The notes under the pieces: model-generated
What the model was told of the DNA's origin: nothing
The model's input: only the letters and a program-made list of their open reading frames with translations
The model's database searches: none
Position numbers and translations under genes: made by a program
Shown here: positions 8,498 to 16,667 of the stretch, one piece after another
How the letters are laid out: every line of letters starts with the position of its first letter
Numbering within the stretch: the stretch's first letter is position 1
Origin: Calothrix brevissima NIES-22
GTDB taxonomy: Bacteria > Cyanobacteriota > Cyanobacteriia > Cyanobacteriales > Nostocaceae
DNA length: 64,000 nt
Assembly (NCBI RefSeq): GCF_002367995.1
Contig: NZ_AP018207.1
Span: 8,458,083 to 8,522,082 of the forward strand
Direction of reading: 5' to 3'

Positions 8498-8833
8498 CTA
8501 TGCTTCGTTAGAAGTATAACTTGCTGTGTTCAAGCTCCAGTTTGAATTTCTTGGCTGTGGATTGTTCAGTTCTTCATTATGGACTTCTGGATATCTATTA
8601 TCTTGATTTTTCACCTGTTCTATGCGTTGGCAGAGGCTATAAATGATAATCGGATCGCGAATGATTTCAGTTATAATGCGGGCTTCATTAAAGTCTCTAG
8701 CATCGCTTCTTAAGTCACGCAACACCAAATCGATTAACTCCGGACTCATTTCTATTTCCAAAGAAATGTTAATCGCAATATTTGGCCCTGTTTTGTCGAT
8801 ATCGATGGAATACTTTTTACTGTTACGAATCAT
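8498..8833 (-). CDS. Small protein of unknown function in the SLOG-SLATT block
   Basis: 111 residues, not recognised. The first 70 residues look folded (alternating strands SIDIDKTGPNIAINISLEIEM, shortened here to its start, then helix SPELIDLVLRDLRSDARDF), and the last 35 are polar and low-complexity (NNPQPRNSNWSLN). There is no signal peptide or membrane segment. The start has a plausible ribosome site (AGGACA) on the - strand. It lies 119 bp before the SAGC-motif gene and 370 bp after the SLATT-lysozyme gene. An immunity, adaptor or regulatory role is possible but not shown. Confidence 0.55.
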   Translation of the reverse strand: MIRNSKKYSIDIDKTGPNIAINISLEIEMSPELIDLVLRDLRSDARDFNEARIITEIIRDPIIIYSLCQRIEQVKNQDNRYPEVHNEELNNPQPRNSNWSLNTASYTSNEA

Positions 8834-8878
8834 AATTGTGTCCTATAAAATTTTTCCGTGAATGGTTTAGTTGAAAAT

Positions 8879-9013
8879 GGGCATGGGGCATGGGGCATTG
8901 GGCATGGGAAAGACAGATTTTCATGCTTGGTTGTGCCAAAACCTAGCGTGAATGACTGACTTAAAAATAGCGTTGACTGTTGACTGTTGACTATTGACTA
9001 TTGACTATTGACT
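8879..9013. repeat. Mixed heptamer arrays (GGGCATG and TTGACTG/TTGACTA)
   Basis: GGCATGGGGCATTGGGCATG-type units occupy 8879-8907 and TTGACTGT/TTGACTAT units 8972-9013. Both are STRR-type and lie in the 370-bp spacer within the SLOG-SLATT block. Confidence 0.85.
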
Positions 9014-9083
9014 CTTAATAAGAGATTTTCATGTTTGGTTATGAGATTTACTCGTAAATAGCTGACATGAAAGATTAATTTCT

Positions 9084-9146
9084 CCCTTGTCCTCCTTGTC
9101 CCCCTTGTCCCCCTTGTCCCCCTTGTCCCCCTTGTCCCCCTTGTCC
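9084..9146. repeat. CCCTTGTCC tandem nonamer array (7 copies)
   Basis: Seven head-to-tail nonamers, one with a T variant at the first base. The reverse strand is open for translation and would give an Arg-Gly-Thr run, but that is a by-product of the repeat and not a gene. Confidence 0.92.
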
Positions 9147-9203
9147 TCCTTCCCTTATCTCCCGTCGTCTGCAAACAAAAACCCTCAAGCAAATATTAGA
9201 CGA

Positions 9204-10604
9204 TTAAGTGTAGGGTTTTAAGAAAAGATCGGCTTCAGCTTCTCTTCGTCTCCTCAATCCTTGCTCAACATTTGTTCCCGGATTGCGATACTTAATGAAA
9301 GTTTCGCGCATATTAGCCCAATCACGATTATTTATGACTCTGGTCATGGACTCGAAGCCAGAAGAGCCGTAGAATCTACTCCCCAAGTTATAACCAAAGC
9401 TGAGTAAAGCCCCTTGTTGGTTAGGGTTGAGTTCGCCCCAGCAAGGTATTTTCATTAAATCCGGTAAGTAGCTTGTTTCCAGCTGATAAATCAACAAATC
9501 GTCAGCTTCTTGTTGGGAAATACTCTCTCCCAGATACCACGGACTACCGTCACGTTTCCTCGTCGTACCCCAGCCTATTGTGATTGGTAGCCCTCCACTT
9601 AAAGGATCGGGGTATGCTTTAAGATAGCAACCTTCAAACTTTTTAATTAGCTCAACTCCACACATCGGTAGTTTTGTGGAGACTTGTTTAGTTTCGACGA
9701 GCTGGTTTGGTGCTGTACCGTTTCTACTAATAGGATTGTTCTTAACCTTAGCCAGAATCTCGTTAGTACTCAGATACTGTACTGAATCAGCGTTGAGGCT
9801 GGTGCTATCACGATCCTCTTCGTCATCTTGCCAGAAATTGACCGCAGAATTTAAGTCAGTTTGCCCATCTGAGTCGCCTTGGGCTACTTGTTCGTTATTG
9901 CTTTGTTGTGGAGCAGAACGCTCTTGTTCCCACTGCTGTTTTTCAGCTTGGATGCGCTGTTTCTCAGCTTCTAGTTCCTGAAGTTGGGCTTCATATTGTG
10001 CTCGTAACTGCAACTGCTCGTTGAGATTTTCTAGAGCAAGTTCTGCATTCTTTGAGACTGTTTCTTGTGTCTGCTTACTACTTCCCTCTTGTCGTTCTGT
10101 TAACTGAGAAATAAAGCCCTGTACATCTTGTTGAATATACTGTTCGACTCGTTCGGCAAAAATGGTGTATGCCTCAGAGTGGTTATTATATTGACGATAG
10201 GGGCCAGCCATTTGGAAAAACTGCCACCCTTCAATTTTCAAGCCTTCAGCAGTATTACGATAGCTGCGGTACTTCTCACCATGACCAAAAAACTCTTCAA
10301 CCGCCGCAGATACGGCTACTACCTGACTTAAACCAAAAGCTGACCAGCCAACAATTTCTTGCCACTTCTGGTTCCCTTTCTCAAAACCAATGAGTGCAGG
10401 GACAATTACCCCACCAATGATGGTAATCATTCTGAGGTTATGATGGGCATTGCGTTCTTTGGTGGCTCGCCCCTCCAACCACATCACTTGATCGAGCCAG
10501 CGATTTTTCAGAAAGTCTTTGCGCAAGTCTGACAAGTCGAGTCGGTCAATCAGTCCATAGAATGTCTGTTTAAGGTATTGACTATAGTCGTTTTTCTTAG
10601 CCAT
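9204..10604 (-). CDS. SLATT/DUF4231 membrane domain fused to a GH24 phage-type lysozyme
   Basis: 466 residues. Residues 1-165 match the DUF4231/SLATT type: an amphipathic start, two membrane helices (about 59-74, VIVPALIGF, and 84-102, FGLSQVVAVSAAVEEFF), then helices with YRQYNNHSEAYTIFAERVE. SLATT domains are predicted pore-forming effectors coupled to nucleotide-sensing SLOG proteins. Residues 185-230 are a Gln/Glu-rich coiled coil, followed by a loose linker to about 312. Residues 313-463 are a GH24 lysozyme: KKFEG (Glu324), AYPDP (Asp333) and TIGWGT (Thr342) give the Glu-Asp-Thr triad, with NPNQQGALLSFGYNLG and GLRRRREAEADLF further on. The gene follows the SLOG gene by 118 bp on the same strand. 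With a two-helix hairpin both ends lie on one side, so how the lysozyme reaches the wall is unclear. Confidence 0.82.
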   Translation of the reverse strand: MAKKNDYSQYLKQTFYGLIDRLDLSDLRKDFLKNRWLDQVMWLEGRATKERNAHHNLRMITIIGGVIVPALIGFEKGNQKWQEIVGWSAFGLSQVVAVSAAVEEFFGHGEKYRSYRNTAEGLKIEGWQFFQMAGPYRQYNNHSEAYTIFAERVEQYIQQDVQGFISQLTERQEGSSKQTQETVSKNAELALENLNEQLQLRAQYEAQLQELEAEKQRIQAEKQQWEQERSAPQQSNNEQVAQGDSDGQTDLNSAVNFWQDDEEDRDSTSLNADSVQYLSTNEILAKVKNNPISRNGTAPNQLVETKQVSTKLPMCGVELIKKFEGCYLKAYPDPLSGGLPITIGWGTTRKRDGSPWYLGESISQQEADDLLIYQLETSYLPDLMKIPCWGELNPNQQGALLSFGYNLGSRFYGSSGFESMTRVINNRDWANMRETFIKYRNPGTNVEQGLRRRREAEADLFLKPYT

Positions 10605-10722
10605 AGTTTTAAATTTCTCAAAAGCTTCTAGCTATAGTTAAATAAAAATAATGGTTACTTGTTCTTGCGGGAAAAATTCCCGATATGGACTTTTTTTGCC
10701 ATTTTTGTCTCCTCAATGTAAA

Positions 10723-11460
10723 TTAAGTAGACAGTAAATGTTTAATTGTCTGGGTTAACTCCTCCACTTCTGCTTCTAAATCAATTGTTTGTAACTTCCC
10801 AGACGCAGCTAATTTTTCAGCACGTTCATCTGTGGCTTCTCCATGTAGTGCAGAGACAAGTTTATCGGCTGTTCTACCGCTACCTGCTATTACCATCACC
10901 AAGCGTCCGGCGACGACGCTATTAGCAGCATCCAAAAAGGTGATTTCACCACCATTAATCAACACTGTTACTGAGGGTGCGCCACCAGCTATTATGGTTG
11001 CTACTTTGACGATCCAAGGAGACTCATCGCCCCAATTATCACCGGGAACTAGAACAAAATGAGTATGATGTGGTTCTAGGGGTGCAGCATCATCAGCAGC
11101 TTCAGTTTGATTTGGTAAAATCACCTTTCCTATAGGTGCTACACCAATCAGAGGAAATGTAGACTTGGTTTGCTGACGAGCATTACCTATCAGTTGCATC
11201 ACTCCTGCATCTGTACCGCCATCAACAATATAGGCTCCTAAACTCTCGGCTATTGGGGCTAATACTTCCACAAACAAGCTTTGGATACGCCCAAAATCTG
11301 CTGCGCTAATCTGACTTGCACCACCGACGATCACTAAAATAGGACGCGAACCAATTAGCCCCATTTGCTCAAGCACATTAGATAATTCTGTAGATTCAGA
11401 GACTCTAGCGGCTGTTGCTGTTTGCCCTTGGTCGAAACTCAGGCTAAAAAATTTTTCCAT
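10723..11460 (-). CDS. SLOG superfamily protein, LSDAT_prok type (TRPM-like nucleotide sensor)
   Basis: 245 residues. RPILVIVGGASQI, YIVDGGTDAGVMQLIG, PLEPHHTHFVLVPGDNWGDE and VTVLINGGE are typical of the prokaryotic LSDAT branch of the SLOG fold, related to the ligand-binding N-terminal region of TRPM channels and to LOG/DprA proteins. Such proteins are thought to bind or process a nucleotide such as an NAD- or ADP-ribose-like ligand and to drive a membrane effector. The next gene downstream is a SLATT membrane protein, exactly the predicted partner class. The protein is soluble, with no signal or membrane segment. It is the first gene of the leftward block, so its upstream region (11461 onward) should hold the promoter. 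The ligand is unknown. Confidence 0.82.
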   Translation of the reverse strand: MEKFFSLSFDQGQTATAARVSESTELSNVLEQMGLIGSRPILVIVGGASQISAADFGRIQSLFVEVLAPIAESLGAYIVDGGTDAGVMQLIGNARQQTKSTFPLIGVAPIGKVILPNQTEAADDAAPLEPHHTHFVLVPGDNWGDESPWIVKVATIIAGGAPSVTVLINGGEITFLDAANSVVAGRLVMVIAGSGRTADKLVSALHGEATDERAEKLAASGKLQTIDLEAEVEELTQTIKHLLST

Positions 11461-11739
11461 GACTTGGAATTGAAGTGTAGAAAGTCACGCTCATTATTCT
11501 ACAAGAATTTGCTTTGTCGTCATAAATCTTACATAAATACATCCAACAATGGGTAGATATTATGTATTACTTTATCATAAATTTATGGTATCTTTACTTA
11601 AGCAACATGAATTTATACTTTTTTTCCATGAAAAACCTGTAGAGTACTAGAAAATATACTGTCATGGTATTCTGTTATAGTTAGAACTAAAAACCGTAAA
11701 TCTTCGTATTTTTAACGTACTCAGCACTAGCACTCTTCA
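11461..11739. other. Divergent promoter region
   Basis: Lies between the leftward SLOG gene and the rightward adhesin gene. AT-rich, no coding signal, no array. It should hold promoters for both directions, but I cannot single out convincing -35/-10 pairs. Confidence 0.5.
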
Positions 11740-11990
11740 TAGGCTTATTTGCTCAGATGGTTTGAGAGTCGCTCAACTCAGTCCACACTGACTAAAAAAG
11801 CAGATGAAAACTTTTATCAAAGATTACGGGAAACTAACTCCGCAACTGGGGTGAGAGAGATAGACATCCCGTAGCTACTATTTTGCCATTTGTCAGTATT
11901 AAGTAGCAAAAACAACTTGCCACTGATAGTTCATCACGGGTGGGGATGAGTCTAACTGTCCTGCTATGTGCAGTTCAGCATAGCTTTCCA
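11740..11990 (+). promoter_or_regulatory. Structured leader with cobalamin-riboswitch-like sequence blocks (candidate)
   Basis: In order on the + strand: GGGAA (11828-11832), CCGCAACTG (11840-11848), GCCACTG (11919-11925), then GGGTGGGGATGAGTC (11938-11952) and GTCCTGC (11957-11963). These blocks and their order recall the conserved core of cobalamin riboswitches, although the GGTG hairpin expected after GGGAA is missing. Stems are visible: TACGGGA (11825-11831) with TCCCGTA (11867-11873), GCTACT (11874-11879) with AGTAGC (11902-11907), and GCTATG with CATAGC at 11962-11983. It lies 80-330 bp before the likely adhesin start, a fitting place for a 5' leader. It could be another structured RNA. 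Confidence 0.35.
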
Positions 11991-12072
11991 TGTAAGTATT
12001 TACACATCTAATAATTTATTTTGGTCTTGGAATCGATTATTTTGTTTGTATAGAAAATCACAAATTATTGAG

Positions 12073-14628
12073 ATGAGTAAAAGTAATTGTTTCGATAGAT
12101 TCAAGCTTTTGTCTGTAGTAACAATAGAGACTTTAGCTCAATTTTTATTGATACCTATAATTACCAGCAATCCCACTCTGGCACAAATCGTGCCGGATGA
12201 GACATTGGGTAATGAAAGCTCCCGCGTGACTAGTGATGTCACAATTAAAGGTAGCGCTGCTGATTTGATAGAAGGTGGCGCACTCAGGGGAAGCAGTCTG
12301 TTTCACAGCTTTACAGAATTTAATATCAACGAAGGGGAACGAGTTTATTTTGGTAACCCGACAGGAGTTGAAAACATTTTCAGTCGTGTGACGGGTAATA
12401 ACGTTTCTAATATTTTGGGAACATTGGGCGTAAATGGTAGCGCCAATCTATTTTTACTCAATCCTAATGGTATTTCGTTTGGGAAAAATGCCCAGTTAGA
12501 TATCCAAGGTTCGTTTTTCGCAACTACAGCCAACAGTTTTCAGTTTCCTGATGGTAGTGAGTTTAGTGCAACGAATCCCCAAGCGCCGCCAATGTTAACA
12601 ATGAGTGTTCCTGTGGGGGTGCAGTATGGTTCTCAGTCAACGGAGAGTATTAGTAATTTGGGAAATTTGGTAACTGGAAAGGATTTGACTCTGAGTGCAG
12701 GAAATTTGGATTTGCAGGGACAACTCCAGGCTGGTGGTAATTTAACTTTAGAGGCGGAGGATACTCTAAACATCGAAGATAGTAAGAGCGATCCTTTTAT
12801 TGCGGCTGCTGGTGGAAAACTGGTGGTACAGGGTAATCAACAAGTCAATATTTCTGCTTTAAAACACCCCGATAGTGGCTTTTTCTCTGGTGGGGATATG
12901 GTGTTGCGCAGTAGTAACGCAGTTGGTGGCGATGCACATTACTGGGCTGGGGGTAATTTTACCATCGAACAGTTAGATGGCAATTTGGGTAATCTGTTAA
13001 GTCCCAAAGATCCGATGATTCGCGCTCTTGGGGATGTGAGTTTTGGTAGTTATGAAGGTGCTTCTTTGCAGATTCTAGCGGGTGGGAGTGTCACTATTAA
13101 GGGTAATGTGAAAATCACGGGTGTAGACACAAGCAATTTTGTTGAAGAACTCGTCACGCTGTCAGATGGAACAAAATTAGAGATAGATGGTAGCGAGAAA
13201 CCAACATTAGACATTCGAGCAGGGGTAAGTTCTAGTGCTATTGGAACTCCAGAATTTGAACCAGATACTCTATTTGGATTCAATGCTCAAAATCCTACGA
13301 TAACCAAAAAACCAACAGCTGCTAATATTACCATTAACGGAGGCATTTATAATCTTTCAAGTGCTGCGTCTAACAGTGGACAAATAGTTATAACTAATCA
13401 GTACAATCCGAATGAATTAGCGGGTAATCTTAAAACTAGAGTGATTAGTACTTATGGTAATGTCGCCATCAATTCGCGGGGTGATATTCAAACTCAGGGA
13501 GTTATTGATACTCGTCCTGAAGATAATAATACGATTGGTGGTGATGTCAAGATTCAAGCTGTTGGTGATATCCATGTTGCTAATATAACAGCTACTAGTG
13601 TTAATGATAATGCTAATGATATTAATAAAAATTTTAGTACTATCGAGATTAACTCTACAGGAGGGTCTGTTTATTTAGATGGTTCTAAATTAAGTACTAG
13701 TAACTCTGGTTCGGGTTATGCAGGAGATATTATTATTAACTCCAGTAACGAAATTTCTCTTCTTAATAAGAGTGAAATATCTAGTCAAGGAAATAATGGC
13801 AGGATCTTTATTGATACCAACACTCTAACTTTGAATAATTCATCGATTACTACAAATACTGAAAACGGAACTACTGGCGACATTAACATCACAGTACGAG
13901 ACTTTTTGCTACTGCGCGATCGCAGCAAAATTACCACTACAGGTGTTAATGGTAATGGCGGAAATATCATTATTAATGAGAGTGGTAAAGCTGGATTTGT
14001 GATAGCAGTACCATCAGAAGATAGTGATATTGTTGCCAATGGTTTGGAAGGAAAAGGAGGCAAGATTGACATTAGCGCTAACCGCGTTCTAGGTTTTAAA
14101 AATACTCAAGATCGGGGAAGGTTGCCAGACTTGAAAAAGATTCAAGAAAACGACATCAGCGATCTCAGCGCCAGTTCCGATATTGGTGATGATGGAGAAG
14201 TATTACTTAATACTCTCAATATTGACCCTAGTCAGGGGCTTGTAGCACTGCCGACTGACTTAACAGATGCCTCTGGATTAATTGCTCAAGGCTGTGGTGC
14301 TGGCGGTGGTAGCGTGGCTAAGGGGCAGAGTGAATTTGTGATTACTGGGCGGGGTGGACTACCGCCTAGTCCTGATGATGCTTTAAGTGCGGGGGCTGTG
14401 TCGGCTAGTTGGGTTAATCGTGATACTAATACATCAAGTAATAATAATGAAAAAGATTCTGTGAAAGCGGCGAATGTGATGGAATTTTCATCCGGTGGGA
14501 CTAAGCCTTTAGTGGAAGCAGTAGGTATGGTACGGAATAGCAATGGTGACATTGTGTTAACGGCTAAACCGACAACGGCTACTCAGCTACAGTCTCGGTT
14601 ATCTAGCGCATTCTGTAGTGTTAAGTAA
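12073..14628 (+). CDS. Two-partner secretion adhesin (filamentous haemagglutinin N-terminal domain, TpsA)
   Basis: 851 residues from ATG 12073; the frame is open to 11968 but the sequence before 12073 does not look like a signal peptide, whereas from 12073 it does (LLSVVTIETLAQFLLIPIIT ... PTLAQ). The following domain (SLFHSFTEFNINEGERVYF, NIFSRVTG, LFLLNPNGISFGKNAQL) is the TPS secretion domain of exported beta-helix proteins. The middle is a long run of beta-helix-type repeats rich in Gly, Asn and Ser. The C-terminus has GLIAQGCG and FVITGRGGLPPSPDDAL, a tail common to cyanobacterial TpsA proteins. It is exported to the cell surface by the transporter encoded 231 bp downstream and probably serves in adhesion or contact. 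Confidence 0.88.
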   Translation: MSKSNCFDRFKLLSVVTIETLAQFLLIPIITSNPTLAQIVPDETLGNESSRVTSDVTIKGSAADLIEGGALRGSSLFHSFTEFNINEGERVYFGNPTGVENIFSRVTGNNVSNILGTLGVNGSANLFLLNPNGISFGKNAQLDIQGSFFATTANSFQFPDGSEFSATNPQAPPMLTMSVPVGVQYGSQSTESISNLGNLVTGKDLTLSAGNLDLQGQLQAGGNLTLEAEDTLNIEDSKSDPFIAAAGGKLVVQGNQQVNISALKHPDSGFFSGGDMVLRSSNAVGGDAHYWAGGNFTIEQLDGNLGNLLSPKDPMIRALGDVSFGSYEGASLQILAGGSVTIKGNVKITGVDTSNFVEELVTLSDGTKLEIDGSEKPTLDIRAGVSSSAIGTPEFEPDTLFGFNAQNPTITKKPTAANITINGGIYNLSSAASNSGQIVITNQYNPNELAGNLKTRVISTYGNVAINSRGDIQTQGVIDTRPEDNNTIGGDVKIQAVGDIHVANITATSVNDNANDINKNFSTIEINSTGGSVYLDGSKLSTSNSGSGYAGDIIINSSNEISLLNKSEISSQGNNGRIFIDTNTLTLNNSSITTNTENGTTGDINITVRDFLLLRDRSKITTTGVNGNGGNIIINESGKAGFVIAVPSEDSDIVANGLEGKGGKIDISANRVLGFKNTQDRGRLPDLKKIQENDISDLSASSDIGDDGEVLLNTLNIDPSQGLVALPTDLTDASGLIAQGCGAGGGSVAKGQSEFVITGRGGLPPSPDDALSAGAVSASWVNRDTNTSSNNNEKDSVKAANVMEFSSGGTKPLVEAVGMVRNSNGDIVLTAKPTTATQLQSRLSSAFCSVK

Positions 14629-14668
14629 GCTATTGTGCTGTTAAGTTGCACAATCCATTGTGAGGGTT

Positions 14669-14697
14669 GTTGACAGTTGACAGTTGACAGTTAACAG
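14669..14697. repeat. TTGACAG heptamer array (4 copies)
   Basis: About four units of TTGACAG, the last a variant (TTAACAG), in the spacer between the adhesin gene and its transporter gene. Confidence 0.8.
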
Positions 14698-14859
14698 CCC
14701 TGATTAGTATTTGTGTACATTTAGCTGAAAGTAGTTTGCCTAAATTTCGGGATGTTTCAGCAGGTTTTATGCTGGTGAGAAATTTAACAGTATAAATTTA
14801 ACAATTCATCGGGTGCTGACATTGCAATGTTTATTTTACCTATATAGAGAATTTTTATT

Positions 14860-16632
14860 ATGAATCGTTTATCGGGCTGGCGATCGCGCAGTCTATATTC
14901 TCACAATTCTAGATACAAGTCTTCTGTGTCTTGGCGCAAGATGTTGATGCTGATGACAGCTATTATTCCTAGCTTGCAGGTGGAACGGTTAGCGGCGCAA
15001 GTCCCACCGGTGGAAGTTAAACCGCCTTCAGGACAACAGCAGCCAAAATTAGAACCGCTACCACCTTTACCACCACCAGAACAACTCTTACCCAGTTCGC
15101 CGGGTACTATCACTCAACCAGAATTTACTCCGGAAGCACTACCTGAGACGTTAACAGTCGAAAAATTTGAGTTTGTCGGAAATACGGTATTTAGTACAGA
15201 AGAATTGGCGAAGGTGGCTGCACCTTATACTAAACGCTCAATTACTTTTGCTCAATTAGTAGAGTTACGCTCTCAGTTAACAAAATTATATGTAGATAAA
15301 GGTTATGTCACATCGGGAGTAATCATCCCACCCCAAACTATCAAGGCTGGGGTGGTGGTGATGCAGGTGGTAGAAGGAAGTTTAGAAAAGATTAATGTTA
15401 CGGGTACGCGCCGCCTCAATCCTAGTTATGTGCGCGATCGCTTGGCGATTGCTGCGGGTAAACCATTCTCACGCGATCGCCTTTTAGAAGGATTGCAACT
15501 ATTACAACTCGATCCCCTCATCCAAAGTGTTTCTGCGGATTTACAAGCTGGGATTACTCCGGGAACAAATATCTTAGAGGTGAAGGTTAAAGAAGCCAAT
15601 TCGTTGAGTGGCGATATTGTCTTAGATAACGGACGCAGTCCCAGTGTGGGTAGTTTTCGGCGGCGAGTTAATCTTCATGAAGGTAACTTTTGGGGATTGG
15701 GAGATAGTTTAAATATCGGTTATACCAATACTGATGGAAGTAACGGCTTTGATATTAGCTATAGTCTGCCACTTAATCCGCGCAACGGTAAGCTAACTTT
15801 TTCCTATGGCAATACTAATAGTAATGTGATAGAAAAGCCTTTCAATGTATTAGATATTACCTCTAAATCTAGTTACTATGAGTTAAATTTCCGGCAACCG
15901 ATTGTCCAAACTCCTAGCCAAGAATTTGCTTTAGGACTTACTGCTAGTCACCAGACAAGTCAAACCTTTTTAGGTGTTGATGGTATTGGTGGTTATCCTC
16001 TGGCGACTGGGGCGGATGAAGAAGGACGTACAAGGGTTTCGGCTATCCGATTTGTCCAAGAATGGACTCAGCGCAGTAGTCAACAAGTCATCGCCGCGCG
16101 ATCGCAATTTAGCCTGGGATTAGGTATTTTAGACGCAACTATCAACAAAGATGCACCAGATAGTCGCTTTTTTAGCTGGCGTGGACAAGGACAATGGCTG
16201 CGTTTATTAGCGCCTGATACTTTGTTTTTGCTACAAGCTGATATGCAATTAGCAGATCGCGAATTATTGGGATTAGAACAATTTGGGATTGGTGGACAAA
16301 CAAGTGTCCGGGGATATCGTCAAGATCAGTTGTTAACAGATAATGGCATACAAGCAACGGCGGAAATTCGCTTACCAATTTTGCGAGTTCCTCAACTGCA
16401 AGGAGTTTTGCAACTCACACCTTTTGTTGATGTTGGTACTGGCTGGAATAATGACGGTAAGAATCTCCAAAGTGACACCTTAGTAAGTACGGGTATTGGA
16501 TTGCTTTGGCATCAAGGTAATAACTTAACAGCGCGTTTAGATTGGGGAATTCCACTCACATCAGTTGATTCTAAGAGGGACACATGGCAAGAAAACGGTT
16601 TGTATTTCTCTCTCATCTACAAACCTTTTTGA
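14860..16632 (+). CDS. Two-partner secretion outer-membrane transporter (ShlB/FhaC family, TpsB)
   Basis: 590 residues. An N-terminal signal region is followed by a Pro-rich linker (residues 47-85), then a POTRA domain (VEKFEFVGNTVFSTEELAKV) and a second POTRA-like stretch (LEKINVTGTRRLNPSYVRDR). The C-terminal two thirds form a 16-strand barrel with YSLPLNPRNGKLTFSYG, GGQTSVRGYR (loop 6 motif VRGY/F) and a terminal aromatic strand ending YKPF. It secretes the TpsA adhesin encoded just upstream across the outer membrane without ATP. The downstream CHAT/TPR gene begins 35 bp after its stop, so the three probably form one operon. Confidence 0.92.
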   Translation: MNRLSGWRSRSLYSHNSRYKSSVSWRKMLMLMTAIIPSLQVERLAAQVPPVEVKPPSGQQQPKLEPLPPLPPPEQLLPSSPGTITQPEFTPEALPETLTVEKFEFVGNTVFSTEELAKVAAPYTKRSITFAQLVELRSQLTKLYVDKGYVTSGVIIPPQTIKAGVVVMQVVEGSLEKINVTGTRRLNPSYVRDRLAIAAGKPFSRDRLLEGLQLLQLDPLIQSVSADLQAGITPGTNILEVKVKEANSLSGDIVLDNGRSPSVGSFRRRVNLHEGNFWGLGDSLNIGYTNTDGSNGFDISYSLPLNPRNGKLTFSYGNTNSNVIEKPFNVLDITSKSSYYELNFRQPIVQTPSQEFALGLTASHQTSQTFLGVDGIGGYPLATGADEEGRTRVSAIRFVQEWTQRSSQQVIAARSQFSLGLGILDATINKDAPDSRFFSWRGQGQWLRLLAPDTLFLLQADMQLADRELLGLEQFGIGGQTSVRGYRQDQLLTDNGIQATAEIRLPILRVPQLQGVLQLTPFVDVGTGWNNDGKNLQSDTLVSTGIGLLWHQGNNLTARLDWGIPLTSVDSKRDTWQENGLYFSLIYKPF

Positions 16633-16667
16633 GGTGGGGAAAAAGGATTTTATATAGTCAGATTTTT

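Noticed and set aside
8998..9192. Frame coding an Arg-Gly-Thr repeat peptide on the - strand
   Set aside because: It is the translation of the CCCTTGTCC nonamer array; no start signal and no conserved part.
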